A stretch of DNA of 64,000 bases from Sneathiella sedimenti (GCF_017313765.1 NZ_JAFLNC010000004.1:397844-461843); one strand, 5' to 3'. Counted from the first letter of the stretch, positions 9,601-19,106 are shown. Program-made: numbers and translations. Notes: generated from the sequence alone by a model not told the origin.

Positions 9601-10412
9601 ACCTGTTTGCCGAGCTGTTCCTTGAAGGGGCGGCAGATGAAATCCCGCCAATCAAGGCGCTGGCGATTTATTACCAGTATCGCGAACTGACTCCGGTCGG
9701 GGATCGCGGGGACAAGATGATCCAGATACTGGCGGATCGGTTGACGCGTGTCGACCTGCTGGAACAGGCCGCGCAATTGCTTGAGCATCAGGTCAATTTC
9801 CGCCTGAAAGGGCTGGCCAAGGCTCAGGCGGGCACAAAGCTTGCCGTTGTCCATCTCTGGAACGGTAAGCCGGCGCAGGCGCTTCGCGTTCTTTATGATA
9901 CACGCTGGCGTCAACTCCCACCGGAGGAGAAGAGAGAGCGCATCCATATTGAAGCGCGGGCTCAGGCCGGGCTTCAGCATTACAAGGAAGCCCTGCAGCT
10001 GGTTGCCAATGACAACAGCATCGAGGCTGATGAGTTGCGCGCCGAAATCCACTGGAAATCACGCAATTGGGCTCAGGCGATCCCGGCAATCGAGAAGTTA
10101 ATCGGGAGGGCCAGTGACAAGAAGGAAGTGGATGTCGCCCGGCTTGACCGGCAGCGGATCATGCAACTTGCCGTCGCCCAAAATCTTTCCAACAACAAGA
10201 ACGGTATTCGTAATCTGCGGGAAAGATATTCCGATAAGATGAAAGGGACGCCCGATCAGGCCGCCTTCGACCTGATAACCGAGCAGAATGATCCGTCCGA
10301 AACCGATTTCCGGGAGCGGGCAACGGTCATCGCCCGTGTCGGGCAGCTGGAATCCTTTATGGCCGGCTATCGCGAAAAGCTGCAGAACGGTGAATTCTGG
10401 GCGACCTACTGA
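6681..10412 (+). CDS. Very large secreted TPR protein of the flagellar motor operon
   Basis: This is a 1243-residue protein starting at MNRVINHG with a signal peptide (LGQLLLVGALVIAFLMSEAI, cleavage after IAA). Three beta-rich modules share the pattern RLVFNW / RLVFDW / RLIFPW near residues 50, 155 and 470. They are separated by a Pro/Lys/Glu-rich low-complexity linker (about 250-450). The C-terminal half (about 690-1240) is a helical TPR-like solenoid, for example LAKFYIAHDHHAEALGVLAE. It starts immediately after motB and is probably a periplasmic scaffold. A role in motor or envelope assembly is inference from position; no enzymatic motif was seen. Its stop overlaps the convergent dehydratase gene by 7 bp. 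Confidence 0.8.
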   Translation: MNRVINHGFGHRLGQLLLVGALVIAFLMSEAIAATPVTVTAANKDNVGRLVFNWDETPEFTTELEEGYLYIRFTKPFDTDLSAASSALAQYVGKGELLEGKQSVRFPVKEEVRVAARKDGNAVVVELTKSAPSGGKKTDNGSAVPVRLRSGDHPDFSRLVFDWPTATTGYTSRTTGTGDKLIITFDALAVLDTRAFNNDPLNFATSISLSNPDGKTEVSVQLKPGSTTRSFRNKKSVVFDIQKGEVQAKATPEKVVPAAPAPAKKESVKVSAPSKEAPAEPVKKVQPAKSDTVPQETAGKETEATPSVKGPIIELPVVKLEPRKPEIESTSVEKQVEQIEPKEETARELPAPTPVAGTELVKIETPVSDEALSNLSPSSGAASGTAIVAISPTIVLDKEVSEVDEEKQVAKIEPVKAEPLVIKDAGEEPVARVESKQVVSAPLGAPVGPELNVKIANLKDGFRLIFPWSKPAAMAMFESGGAHWVVFDQISKVDFKSLSGPYKFLVPSARQINHDTATLIRFNFREGYAPKVHKVNEEWYVDFQLDATPAITHPLGVQTQGISASEFRAFIPAVNNGKEIRFQDPTASEDLVAMPLHGSGWGIAEEHIFNSITVLSSFQGIALKSTDADIRIGHEQNGLAVSAISNEFAAPLEPKEVPKKAGEEIYPTPAIGKAQFVRLQEWQQVNPLLFTIRKQELQSAAATAEKKEKRPAKMTLAKFYIAHDHHAEALGVLAELLRAYPKIEKDREYRLLTGLAQLGMHRYDAAARNLYHNDFEGDVEVAPWRGAVSAGLGDWERAAQELNYSAPAFNVYEKTLSDHFRLLQARAALENVDVNLAKQVLDLVKAPEEKAQKAEKAYLEGVLALQLSDFPTAAAKFNNAIALDYRPVSEKARFNKINVDLVAKLITPEQAIAEIEKLDFAWRGDALEVEVQKRLGDLYVATGQIGNGLETYKRIVHHFPKSPYSRDLGRKMNNLFAELFLEGAADEIPPIKALAIYYQYRELTPVGDRGDKMIQILADRLTRVDLLEQAAQLLEHQVNFRLKGLAKAQAGTKLAVVHLWNGKPAQALRVLYDTRWRQLPPEEKRERIHIEARAQAGLQHYKEALQLVANDNSIEADELRAEIHWKSRNWAQAIPAIEKLIGRASDKKEVDVARLDRQRIMQLAVAQNLSNNKNGIRNLRERYSDKMKGTPDQAAFDLITEQNDPSETDFRERATVIARVGQLESFMAGYREKLQNGEFWATY

Positions 10413-11410
10413 TCGCCCTCTTGCAGGATCTCGCTGTAGAGCGATGGATCGACATTGCCGCCTGAGGCGATGGCAACAACGGTCTTGCCCCGAATATCAA
10501 CCTTGCCCTCGAGTAATGCTGCGAGGGCAACTGCGCCGCCCGGCTCGATCACGCATTTGAAATAGTGAAAGGCCGTGCGCACGGCCGCCCTGGTTTCATT
10601 GTCCGTCACAACAAGCCCGCCTGATAGTGTTCGCCGGTTGATCCCGAAAGTGATCTTGCCGGGTGTCGGCGTCACAATGGCATCGCAAATACTCTGGTGT
10701 CCATCCTGGTTTTCGACCCGTTCCCCGGTGGCGAGCGATTTGCTGGTATCATCGAAAAATGCCGGTTCCGCCGCGTAGATTTTGGTTCTGGGACTAAGTT
10801 CCCGAAGGGCGAGGGACGTCCCGGCAATCAGACCACCGCCGCCCGTCGGCGCGGCACAGATATCGGCACGGATATCCCGCTCCTTCAATTGCTCAGCAAT
10901 TTCAATTCCCGTGGTTCCCTGGCCGGAAATCACGAAATAATTATCATAGGGTTTGACGAGCGTCAGGTTCCCGTCTTTGGCTATTTTTTCCCCTATTTCC
11001 TCGCGTGACTGGTGATACCGGTCATAGGTGATAACTTTTGCGCCATATCCGCGGGTATTGTTCAACTTGATAGCAGGGGAATCTTCCGGCATCAGGATCG
11101 TCGCGGGGATGCCCAGCAGTTTCGCCGACAGGGCGACGCCCTGCGCGTGGTTCCCGCTCGAATAAGCGATGACCCCGGCCGACTTCTGGGCGGGGGAAAA
11201 GCGGCTCAAGGTGTTATACGCGCCGCGGAACTTGAAGGAACCGGTGTGTTGCAACGTCTCGCATTTAAGCAACAGCCTTGCGCCCAGCCGGTCGTTGAGC
11301 GCCATGGATTCCAGGAGCGGCGTGCGAATGGCGATCCCGCGGAGCTGCGTCGCGGCATCTCGGACGGACTGATAGGAGGGTGTCTTATCGAATTCGAGCA
11401 ATGAAATCAT
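10406..11410 (-). CDS. PLP-dependent threonine/serine dehydratase
   Basis: This 334-residue protein belongs to PLP fold type II. The Schiff-base lysine lies in HTGSFKFRGAYNTL, the substrate-Ser loop is AYSSGNHAQGVALSA, and the glycine-rich phosphate loop is APTGGGGLIAG. The end (VVAIASGGNVDP) matches threonine/serine dehydratases and racemases. It deaminates threonine to 2-oxobutyrate or serine to pyruvate. At this length it lacks the ACT regulatory domain of biosynthetic IlvA, so it is a short, probably catabolic form. I chose ATG 11410 because it gives the family start (MISLLEFDKTP); longer frames run into the upstream gene, whose stop it overlaps by 26 bp. Confidence 0.87.
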   Translation of the reverse strand: MISLLEFDKTPSYQSVRDAATQLRGIAIRTPLLESMALNDRLGARLLLKCETLQHTGSFKFRGAYNTLSRFSPAQKSAGVIAYSSGNHAQGVALSAKLLGIPATILMPEDSPAIKLNNTRGYGAKVITYDRYHQSREEIGEKIAKDGNLTLVKPYDNYFVISGQGTTGIEIAEQLKERDIRADICAAPTGGGGLIAGTSLALRELSPRTKIYAAEPAFFDDTSKSLATGERVENQDGHQSICDAIVTPTPGKITFGINRRTLSGGLVVTDNETRAAVRTAFHYFKCVIEPGGAVALAALLEGKVDIRGKTVVAIASGGNVDPSLYSEILQEGDQ

Positions 11411-12245
11411 CCATTTTTTTAAGGGCTTCCGGTTCGTTGAGAAGCGGAACATGGCCCCGGTTCTCGAGGACAAGGGCCTCCATATCGGGGTCTTCCTCCT
11501 TCATGCGCTCGAAAACCTCCTTGCTCAGGACATCCGAGAGCGCCCCCCGGATCGCCAGCACCGGCAGGTCTCCAAGTTCCCTGAAAAACGGCCAGAGATC
11601 GACCTGCTCTTTGGCATTAAGCTGGTCCACCAACGCCCGGCCAAGGCTCAGGTCATAATTGAGGCGATAATTCTTCGCGGTCTCATCATAGACGAAGGTT
11701 GTTTCCGCCTGGCCTAGCCAGTCCTCCTCCGGGAGATCCGGATAGGCGCCGCCATAGATCTTTTTCTGCTGTGCGGCCGCCTCTTCACGGGTCTTGAATC
11801 GAACATCCTTGCCGACATAATCGAGGATCCGGCTGCTCCCCGATTTGTCAACCTCCGGCCCGACATCATTCAGGATGGCGCCGGCAATGTAATTCTTGGC
11901 AAGGCCCGCCATCGCGATGGTCAGCAGCCCGCCCAGGGACGTGCCGACAAACAACGCTTTCCCGATACCTTTCGTGGTCAGGAAGGCAAAGATATCGCCG
12001 ATATAGATTTGCGGATTATAGTTCTTGTAGTCCGTGTCATAGTCGGACTTGCCGCGCCCGCGATAGTCGAGGGTATAGACCTTGCGCGATGTCGCGTAGC
12101 GCTCGGCGAACTCATGAAAATCAAGCGACGAACGGGTCAGGCCCGACAGGCAGAGAAGGGGGCAGGCGCCTTCGTCCGATCCGTATTCCCTGTAATATAA
12201 ATTCAGGCCATCCGGCGACGGGTAATAATTTTCGCTGAAAGACAT
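11385..12245 (-). CDS. Alpha/beta hydrolase
   Basis: This 286-residue protein has the alpha/beta-hydrolase order. The oxyanion region is CLSGLTRSSLDFHE, the nucleophile elbow is GTSLGG (Ser), a late Asp lies in the IRGALSDVL segment, and the catalytic His is in ENRGHVPLLNEPE. The substrate cannot be read from the sequence; esterase, lactonase or C-C hydrolase are all possible. It overlaps the dehydratase gene downstream by 26 bp and lies 22 bp after the HAD dehalogenase gene, so the three form one leftward unit. Confidence 0.85.
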   Translation of the reverse strand: MSFSENYYPSPDGLNLYYREYGSDEGACPLLCLSGLTRSSLDFHEFAERYATSRKVYTLDYRGRGKSDYDTDYKNYNPQIYIGDIFAFLTTKGIGKALFVGTSLGGLLTIAMAGLAKNYIAGAILNDVGPEVDKSGSSRILDYVGKDVRFKTREEAAAQQKKIYGGAYPDLPEEDWLGQAETTFVYDETAKNYRLNYDLSLGRALVDQLNAKEQVDLWPFFRELGDLPVLAIRGALSDVLSKEVFERMKEEDPDMEALVLENRGHVPLLNEPEALKKMDDFIARIR

Positions 12246-12267
12246 AGGCTAATTTCATCCTGTTTCA

Positions 12268-12957
12268 TTATGTTGCGCCAACAATGGCGGGAAGTTCATC
12301 GAGCGTTTTAATCTGACCATCCGGCGTTCCGGGAAGGCGTTCCGCTGCCTGGTCGAAGCGGTTGCACCAGATAACATTGAATCCAAATACTTTCGCGCCA
12401 TAGGCATCCCATCCGTTGGAGGATTGGAAGGAAATCTCCGACGGTGCGAGTCCCAGACAGTCAACGGCGATCTGATAGGTGGACGGGTCCGGCTTGTATA
12501 TCCCGACATCCTCAATCGAGTAGACCCCGTCCAGAAGCGAGGCGATTCCGGCGTTATCGACGGCGGCGGCAAGCATGTCCGGTGTGCCGTTCGACAGGAT
12601 CGTGCATTTGATCCCTGATGATTTCAGCCGTTCCAGGGTCGTTTTCACTTCCGGATAGGCGGAAAGGGTGAGGTAAAGGTTCATCAGCCGTCCCCGTAGC
12701 GCCGCGTCTGATACGCCTGCGCTTGCCAGGGCAAAATCGAGGGCCTCTCCGGTCACCTGCCAGAAGTCCGCATGGCGCCGTTGCAGGCTGCGCAGCCAGG
12801 TGTATTGAAGCTGTTTCAGGCGCCAGACGTCGGCAATTTCCAGCCATTTATCACCGAGTGCCGCCTGCTCGGCACGGGCGGCGGCGTTTACGTCAAACAG
12901 CGTGCCATAGGCATCGAAAACGCAGGCCTTGATATTCTTGAGGCTAGGGGTCGCCAT
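12268..12957 (-). CDS. Haloacid dehalogenase, type II (HAD superfamily)
   Basis: This is a 229-residue HAD protein. Motif I is VFDAYGTLFDVNAA with nucleophilic Asp, a cap helix region contains LQYTWLRSLQRRHADFW, motif II is ILSNGTPDML, and motifs III/IV are IYKPDPSTYQIA and SSNGWDAYGAKVFGF. The SSNGWD sequence and the YTWLRSL cap are typical of L-2-haloacid dehalogenases, which convert 2-haloacids to 2-hydroxyacids. Many relatives act on other substrates, so the activity is provisional. It is probably the first gene of the HAD-hydrolase-dehydratase unit. Confidence 0.87.
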   Translation of the reverse strand: MATPSLKNIKACVFDAYGTLFDVNAAARAEQAALGDKWLEIADVWRLKQLQYTWLRSLQRRHADFWQVTGEALDFALASAGVSDAALRGRLMNLYLTLSAYPEVKTTLERLKSSGIKCTILSNGTPDMLAAAVDNAGIASLLDGVYSIEDVGIYKPDPSTYQIAVDCLGLAPSEISFQSSNGWDAYGAKVFGFNVIWCNRFDQAAERLPGTPDGQIKTLDELPAIVGAT

Positions 12958-13037
12958 GGATCATTCTTTCTCTGTAACGCGCAAGACCCAATGTTGGATA
13001 TGTGCTGCGCCAATGCAAGCAAAGAATTGCGGAGGGA

Positions 13038-15227
13038 TTAGTGGCTCGCGGTGCCCCTGTTGATGTCATAACTGATTTTAAGGACGCTGCCGTCCTCCCG
13101 CGCCAAACGTGCGCGGTAGACCTGAAGGTTTTCAATGACCCGCTGGACATAATTCCGGGTTTCAGAGAAGGGAATAAACTCGATCCAGTCGATCATGTCG
13201 ATCTCGCCGGAACGGGGATCGCCCCATGCCTTCAGCCAGCGGTCTACGTTGGCGGGCCCGGCGTTATAGCCGGCAATCGCCAGCACGTAGGAGCCGTTGA
13301 ATCTTTCTATGAGGCCGGCAAGATAGGCACTGCCGAGCATCGCGTTATAGGCGGGATCGGCAATCAGGAGGTCTTTCGAGTAGTTGACCTTCAGGGTGCG
13401 TGAAACCAGCTTCGCGGTGCCGGGCATCAACTGCATCAACCCACGCGCACCCGCCCATGAAACGGCATCGGCGGCAAAGGCGCTTTCCTGCCGTGTGATC
13501 GCCAGCATCAGCGCAGGCTCAATCGGTGGGTTCTGGATGGCAAGATCCGGGGTCGGCCAGTTAATCTCTATTAGTTCCGTACCGCGTTGAGAGGCGCGCT
13601 TGGCAATCGCGATGGCATAATCCGGACGGCCGATATGGGCGGCAAGGTCAGCCAAGGCGATATAATCTGATTCGTCCTCGGCTTTTTCGGCCATGGAAAG
13701 TAGAAATGGCCTCGCCCATTTTGCCGCCCCGATCTCGGCGAGATGCCGGATAATCAGGATCTGCTCGTCCTCGCCGATCTTGCCCTTCACGGGTGTCTTG
13801 GCGGGGGTGAGCTTTGGAATAGTCGGTAGTTTCCGCTGCCCCAGTTCATGCAGGGCCATCTGGCCGTAATAGGTTGTGTAATATTGTGCGGCGACCTTGT
13901 ACCAATATTCCGCCATGGGCTTTTCGCCGAGCGAGTCCTTCGCCCGTCCGATCCAGTAGGCGCCGCGGGCGCGGCTGATCGGGTAGCTCACATTTTCATA
14001 AAGCCGGATAAAGTGGTTGAGCGCCATTTCACCATCGCCGAGAAACCGGAGTGTAATCCAGCCGGACAGCCATTCGGCCGCCGCGAAATCCTCGCCATCC
14101 GTCAGGCCATGTTGGCTCGCAAGATTATAGGCCTCCGTGATATGCCCCCTGGCCAGAAGCTTGCGGGCATGGAGATGGCGTTCGGGCCACCATTTATCCG
14201 CGCGTGGCGCGGTATTATCAACCTCGAACAGAAGCTCGCGCGATTCCTCGTCAAGCGCCTGGCGGCGGCGCCATTTTGCGCGATCGAATGTCAGGCCGGG
14301 ATCTTCCTGAAGCGCCTCGGGGACGTCGCGAACGGCCTGATCCACATTCCATGAATTCCGGATCAAGCGAATGCGTGCGGTTGCCAGCTTCTTCATATCC
14401 TCGCCAAGAAGCGGGAAAAGCCGCACTGCAGCCTCCGTTTCCCGTTCCCACAGGAGATGGTCAAGGCGTTTCTCATGATCCGCGACGGTCAACAGGCTGC
14501 CGTATTTTTGAAGAATGTCCTGCTCGATATCTTCTGAATATTCGCCAAGATGCCAGGCTTTGCGGATCCAGCCTTCGCCGTCAGCGTTCTTGCCGGATGC
14601 GATCAACGCATCTCCGTACCGGTACATACCGATGCCAGTGGTCGGTTCATGCTGGGAAAACCATTTTAGCGTTTTCCCGGGACTGACAGTTTCATCGATT
14701 GCCTGTTCTCCACGGCGGCGCAGGGTGCTTTGGCCGGGCCAGTCCGGATGGTCGTCCATAAACCGAACGATCTGGTCAAAGCTGGCCTGGTTTCGATAGG
14801 CGCTGAAATACCGCCATTCGATGATTTCGCCGGGGAGTTTGTATGTCGCTCCCCTTGCAATCTCCATAGCGCGAAGCCATTGCCGTTGATCCGCTGCGGC
14901 AAAGGCTTCCTTGTAAAGTTTCAGATCCCGCGCACTCAGCAACCCGGTCGTCAACGGATGCGGCGGTAGTTTGATGCCGATGGGGCGCGTCAGCGGAAGC
15001 GGGGCGCGTTCGGTCGTCAGCAGGGCGAGCCGGCCAATCTCCGGCTTGGACCGGGGAAGGGGCACGAACTCGTTTTCGGGCAGGCGACCTTCGGGAAGAG
15101 CGGTATCCGTCGTCTTAGCTTGAAGGGCGCGGCTGTCCTGAAGCACGGTCTTGCCTGCTGCGAGAACAGGCGCGGGTAAAAGCATTGTACTGGCCATCAG
15201 CGCCACCAGGGCGAACTCTTTGCGCAT
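13038..15227 (-). CDS. slt: Soluble-type lytic murein transglycosylase
   Basis: This 729-residue protein starts at MRKEFALVALMASTMLLPAP, a signal peptide. It has a long helical superhelix (residues about 80-560) and then a C-terminal SLT domain. The catalytic Glu lies in RQESAFAADAVSWAGARG, followed by LMQLMPGTAK and AIAGYNAGPANVDRWL. It cleaves peptidoglycan glycans in the periplasm to 1,6-anhydro products. I chose ATG 15227 because GAGGT sits just upstream; the TTG at 15239 adds only four residues. The neighbours do not indicate a special role. Confidence 0.93.
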   Translation of the reverse strand: MRKEFALVALMASTMLLPAPVLAAGKTVLQDSRALQAKTTDTALPEGRLPENEFVPLPRSKPEIGRLALLTTERAPLPLTRPIGIKLPPHPLTTGLLSARDLKLYKEAFAAADQRQWLRAMEIARGATYKLPGEIIEWRYFSAYRNQASFDQIVRFMDDHPDWPGQSTLRRRGEQAIDETVSPGKTLKWFSQHEPTTGIGMYRYGDALIASGKNADGEGWIRKAWHLGEYSEDIEQDILQKYGSLLTVADHEKRLDHLLWERETEAAVRLFPLLGEDMKKLATARIRLIRNSWNVDQAVRDVPEALQEDPGLTFDRAKWRRRQALDEESRELLFEVDNTAPRADKWWPERHLHARKLLARGHITEAYNLASQHGLTDGEDFAAAEWLSGWITLRFLGDGEMALNHFIRLYENVSYPISRARGAYWIGRAKDSLGEKPMAEYWYKVAAQYYTTYYGQMALHELGQRKLPTIPKLTPAKTPVKGKIGEDEQILIIRHLAEIGAAKWARPFLLSMAEKAEDESDYIALADLAAHIGRPDYAIAIAKRASQRGTELIEINWPTPDLAIQNPPIEPALMLAITRQESAFAADAVSWAGARGLMQLMPGTAKLVSRTLKVNYSKDLLIADPAYNAMLGSAYLAGLIERFNGSYVLAIAGYNAGPANVDRWLKAWGDPRSGEIDMIDWIEFIPFSETRNYVQRVIENLQVYRARLAREDGSVLKISYDINRGTASH

Positions 15228-15312
15228 TACCTCAACCAATCAGTTAAACGACGACGTAAAAGCGGCTCCTCAATCTGTAACGGCAATAGCTGCATATTAT
15301 CAGATAATTTTG

Positions 15313-17952
15313 CTAATTATGCAGGCTTTTATTTGCCATTTCGTAAACATGATCGGATAAATCGGGTAATTTCAGTATTTTCTCAAGTTCGGTGACCATC
15401 AGGTCCTGGCGATCCTTGTCATAACGCCGCCACTGACCGAGCGGCGCAACCAGACGCGCGGCGATCTGCGGGTTTGTCTTGTTCAACGCGGCAATGACGC
15501 CGGACAAGATGCGATATCCGTCACCGGATTTATCGTGAAAATACACCGGGTTACCCGAGGCAAACGCCCCGATCAGGGAGCGCAGCCGGTTCGGGTTGCG
15601 CAAAGTGAAGGCGGGATGCTCCATCAGTGCCTTGATATCGTCAATTGTGCTTTCCCGCGTCGCCATCGCCTGCAAGGTGAACCACTTATCGACGATCAAG
15701 GCGTCCTTTTGCCATTTCTCATAATAATCCGCGAACATGGCCTCACGGACCGGATGGTTGATATCCTTGAGACCGGCAAGGGCCGCGACACTATCGGTCA
15801 TGTTTTTGCTTTTCCGGTACTGGCTGTCGGCGAGGGTAATAAATTCCTCCTGTCCCGTGGCGATCAGGTAGCTAAGGGCCGTGTTTTTCAGCTTCCGGCT
15901 GCTGCTTGCGGGCTGGTTTGCAGGGCTCGGCGCATTTTCGCATTCCTCATAGATTCTGCGCCAGTCATCCTCGAAGGTGAGGCCGATTTGTCGCCTTGCC
16001 CCTTCCCGGACCCTGTGAATCGCATCGACATCGACAACCGGCATTTTCTGCGCGATATCCTGCTCTCCCGGCAGGGTAAGGGCAGCGGCGGTAAAGGCAC
16101 GATCCAGCGTCTTGTCAGACAACGTTTCCGCAAAGGCATCCAGGAACGCCGAGGGAAGGGAGGTGCCGTCGCCGGCATCCTCGATCTGCTTAAGGAGGAT
16201 GTTGCTGGCGAGCCGCTGTCCGGCGTCCCAACGATTGAACAGGTCCTCATCCTTTGCAAAAAAGAAGGCGAGGGCGTCATCGCTTGATTCCTGCCGGATC
16301 TTGACGGGAGCGGAAAATCCTCTGAACAGGGAGGCTCTCGGTTGGGTGGAAAATCCTGAAAAAGTAAAGCTTTGCCGTTTCTTTGTTAAATCGAACACGC
16401 CTTCCGTCTCGCCCTTAAAGGGTCCGTCGGAAAAAGGGACGGCGTTGCCGTTCACATCCAGCAGGCCCAGCTTGAGCGGGATGTGCAGCGGTTCGGGATC
16501 TTTCCCGGCCTTGAGGTTTGTTTGCGCCAGTGTCAGCGTGTATTGACCGGTTTCTGCATCGAATTTTTCATTCACCGTGATTTCCGGCGTGCCTGGCGTA
16601 ATGTACCAGCGGCGGAACTGGGTGAGGTCGATACCGGAGCCATCCTCAAGCGCAGCTATGAACTCCTCTGTCGTGACTGCCTGTCCGTCATGCCGCTCGA
16701 AATAAAGGTCCATGCCTTTGCGGAAATTCTCTTCCCCTAAAATCGTATGGATCATGCGGATCACCTCCGCGCCCTTCTCGTACACCGTGGCGGTATAGAA
16801 GTTGTTGATCTCGACATAGCTTTGCGGCTGGATCGGATGGGCGAGGGGGCCGGCATCCTCGGGGAACTGTGCCGCGCGAAGCCCCTGGACATCGCTGATG
16901 CGCTGGACCGGTGCCGAGTTCATGTCGGCGGAAAATTGCTGGTCACGGAAGACGGTGAGTCCTTCCTTCAGGGTGAGCTGAAACCAGTCGCGGCAGGTAA
17001 TGCGGTTCCCCGTCCAGTTATGGAAATACTCATGGGCAATGACGCTCTCGATGCCATCGAAGTCCGCATCGGTCGCGGTTTCGGGGGAGGCCAGCACATA
17101 TTTGGAGTTGAAGATGTTGAGGCCCTTGTTCTCCATGGCCCCCATGTTGAAATCGCTGACGGCGACGATCATGAAGATATCGAGATCATATTCACGGCCA
17201 TATTTTTCCTCGTCCCACTTCATGGATTTCTTGAGGGAGGTCATGGCGTGATCGCATTTGTCCTCATTCCCTTTCTCAACAAAGATCTGCAGCTTCACGT
17301 CGCGGCCGGAACGGGTGGTAAATTTGTCCTCGACGACGGCCAGGTCGCCGGCGACGAGCGCGAAAAGATAGGCGGGCTTCGGATGCGGGTCCTGCCAGGT
17401 CACTCTTTTCCGCCCGTCGGGGAGCGTTTCCTGCAGTGTCAGGTTCCCGTTGGAAAGCATGACGGGGTAGCGGTCTCCATCGCCGACAATGGTCGTTGTG
17501 AAGATGGCCATAACGTCTGGACGATCCAGAAAATAGGTGATCCGCCGAAAGCCTTCCGCCTCGCACTGGGTGCAGAAATTCCCGCTGGATTTATAGAGTC
17601 CTTCAAGCGCGGTATTTTCCTGCGGCTTGATCCGGGTGATGATTTCAAGGGAAAATTCGGAGGTTATTGCTGCGACTGGCAGGTGAAGCCATTCATCGGT
17701 TACGCTATACTCATCCGGTGTCAGCATATGTCCGTCCATCTTAACGGATTGGAGGGTTAAATGCTCCCCGTTCAGGCTCAGCTTCGTGGCGGTTTCGTCA
17801 TTCCGCTTAATTGCCAGCCGGGAGGTGACGATGGTTTCCTCTTCCCCAAGCTCGACAGTCAGATCAACGGTCTCGATCAGGAAATCAGGTTCTTTATAGT
17901 CTTTGAGGTAAATCGTGGCAGGCTTTGCGGATGATTTGGACAAGGGGAACAC
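15313..17952 (-). CDS. pepN: Aminopeptidase N (M1 family)
   Basis: This is a protein of about 879 residues with the M1 exopeptidase motif GAMENKGLNIFNSKYVLA and the zinc site VIAHEYFHNWTGNRITCRDW, with the distal Glu in LTLKEGLTVF. The helical C-terminal domain is typical of bacterial PepN (DUF3458). It removes N-terminal residues from peptides in the cytoplasm. The frame opens at GTG 17952, but AGAAGG lies immediately against that codon. TTG 17943, giving MSKSSAKPATIYLKDY, has better spacing and resembles family starts, so the true start may be 9 nt further in. Confidence 0.95.
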   Translation of the reverse strand: MFPLSKSSAKPATIYLKDYKEPDFLIETVDLTVELGEEETIVTSRLAIKRNDETATKLSLNGEHLTLQSVKMDGHMLTPDEYSVTDEWLHLPVAAITSEFSLEIITRIKPQENTALEGLYKSSGNFCTQCEAEGFRRITYFLDRPDVMAIFTTTIVGDGDRYPVMLSNGNLTLQETLPDGRKRVTWQDPHPKPAYLFALVAGDLAVVEDKFTTRSGRDVKLQIFVEKGNEDKCDHAMTSLKKSMKWDEEKYGREYDLDIFMIVAVSDFNMGAMENKGLNIFNSKYVLASPETATDADFDGIESVIAHEYFHNWTGNRITCRDWFQLTLKEGLTVFRDQQFSADMNSAPVQRISDVQGLRAAQFPEDAGPLAHPIQPQSYVEINNFYTATVYEKGAEVIRMIHTILGEENFRKGMDLYFERHDGQAVTTEEFIAALEDGSGIDLTQFRRWYITPGTPEITVNEKFDAETGQYTLTLAQTNLKAGKDPEPLHIPLKLGLLDVNGNAVPFSDGPFKGETEGVFDLTKKRQSFTFSGFSTQPRASLFRGFSAPVKIRQESSDDALAFFFAKDEDLFNRWDAGQRLASNILLKQIEDAGDGTSLPSAFLDAFAETLSDKTLDRAFTAAALTLPGEQDIAQKMPVVDVDAIHRVREGARRQIGLTFEDDWRRIYEECENAPSPANQPASSSRKLKNTALSYLIATGQEEFITLADSQYRKSKNMTDSVAALAGLKDINHPVREAMFADYYEKWQKDALIVDKWFTLQAMATRESTIDDIKALMEHPAFTLRNPNRLRSLIGAFASGNPVYFHDKSGDGYRILSGVIAALNKTNPQIAARLVAPLGQWRRYDKDRQDLMVTELEKILKLPDLSDHVYEMANKSLHN

Positions 17953-18207
17953 CTTCTACATGAAATAGACAATGAATTTAAGATAACCCCCTTATCACTT
18001 GGATCAAGAGCAGAAGTCGAAGCATTGTTGTCGCAAAATGCCAAAATGTGATTGTGCAGGCTGTGGAAATGCACTTACTGCTTGCCTTGCCGGGCATCAT
18101 GCCTATAAATCAGGCAGTTCGCCGAGAAACGAAAGGATAGCCCGATTTAAAGGGCGTATTTGCAATAGAGGCGAAAATAGCAACTTAACTTACTTGAGGA
18201 TTTTGTC

Positions 18208-19086
18208 ATGTTTAGAGGATCGATTACAGCGCTTGTCACTCCGTTTGATGGAGAGCGCGTGGACGAAAAATCGTTTCAATCCTTCTGTGACTGGCAAATA
18301 AAATCCGGAACCAAGGCGTTAGTTCCTGTCGGCACCACCGGGGAGTCCCCGACGTTGAGCCATCCGGAACATGATCGCGTGGTGGAGCTGTGTGTCGAGG
18401 TCGCGAAAGGCCGTGTGCCGGTAATGGCCGGGGCAGGCTCCAACAATACGCTGGAAGCGATCCGCCTGACAAAGCATGCCAAGGCCGCCGGCGCCGATGC
18501 CGCGTTGATCGCCATGCCCTATTACAATAAGCCGACGCAGGAAGGTATGTACGCCCATTACAAGGCCATCAATGACGCGGTGGATATCCCAATTTATATT
18601 TACAATATTCCGGGACGGTCGATCGTTGACATGATGCCGGAGACCATGGGGCGTCTGGCGAAGCTGAAAAACATCGTCGGGGTCAAGGATGCGACAGGCG
18701 ATGTGGCGCGCGTCTCCCTGCAACGGCTGCATTGCGGCACGGACTTTAACCAGCTCTCCGGCGAAGACGGCTCGGCTATCGGGTTCAATGCGCATGGCGG
18801 AAATGGTTGTATCTCGGTGACGGCGAATGTTGCGCCAGAGCTGGCCGCCCAGATGCAGGAAGCGAGCCTTGCGGGGGATAACGCCAAAGCCATTGAGTTG
18901 CAGGATCGTCTGATGCCGCTCCATCGGGCGCTGTTCCTTGAATCGAGCCCGGCACCCACCAAATATGCTCTATCATTGCTTGGCAAGTGCAAGCCGGACG
19001 TTCGTATGCCGATCATCCCGCTTGTAAAAGATGAAACCAAGCGCGCAATTGAGGCAGCGATGCGCCATGCGGGCATCCTGAACTAA
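18208..19086 (+). CDS. dapA: 4-hydroxy-tetrahydrodipicolinate synthase
   Basis: This 292-residue TIM-barrel enzyme opens [20 protein letters not shown] and carries [14 protein letters not shown]. The catalytic Tyr lies in [13 protein letters not shown] and the Schiff-base Lys in [11 protein letters not shown]. It condenses pyruvate with aspartate semialdehyde in lysine and diaminopimelate synthesis. TGAGGA precedes the ATG. The 255-bp region upstream, divergent from pepN, contains no gene and must hold promoters for both. It is followed after 20 bp by smpB, the common alphaproteobacterial pairing. Confidence 0.97.
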   Translation: MFRGSITALVTPFDGERVDEKSFQSFCDWQIKSGTKALVPVGTTGESPTLSHPEHDRVVELCVEVAKGRVPVMAGAGSNNTLEAIRLTKHAKAAGADAALIAMPYYNKPTQEGMYAHYKAINDAVDIPIYIYNIPGRSIVDMMPETMGRLAKLKNIVGVKDATGDVARVSLQRLHCGTDFNQLSGEDGSAIGFNAHGGNGCISVTANVAPELAAQMQEASLAGDNAKAIELQDRLMPLHRALFLESSPAPTKYALSLLGKCKPDVRMPIIPLVKDETKRAIEAAMRHAGILN

Positions 19087-19106
19087 ACAAAGGGTCAGAT
19101 ACAGCT

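Noticed and set aside
15535..16287. Open frame of 250 codons on the plus strand opposite pepN
   Set aside because: It is antisense to the helical domain of pepN and lacks a ribosome site or known motif.
16747..17760. Open frame of 337 codons on the plus strand opposite pepN
   Set aside because: It is fully antisense to the catalytic domain of aminopeptidase N, and the G+C-rich sequence keeps the opposite frame open. No family motif was seen.
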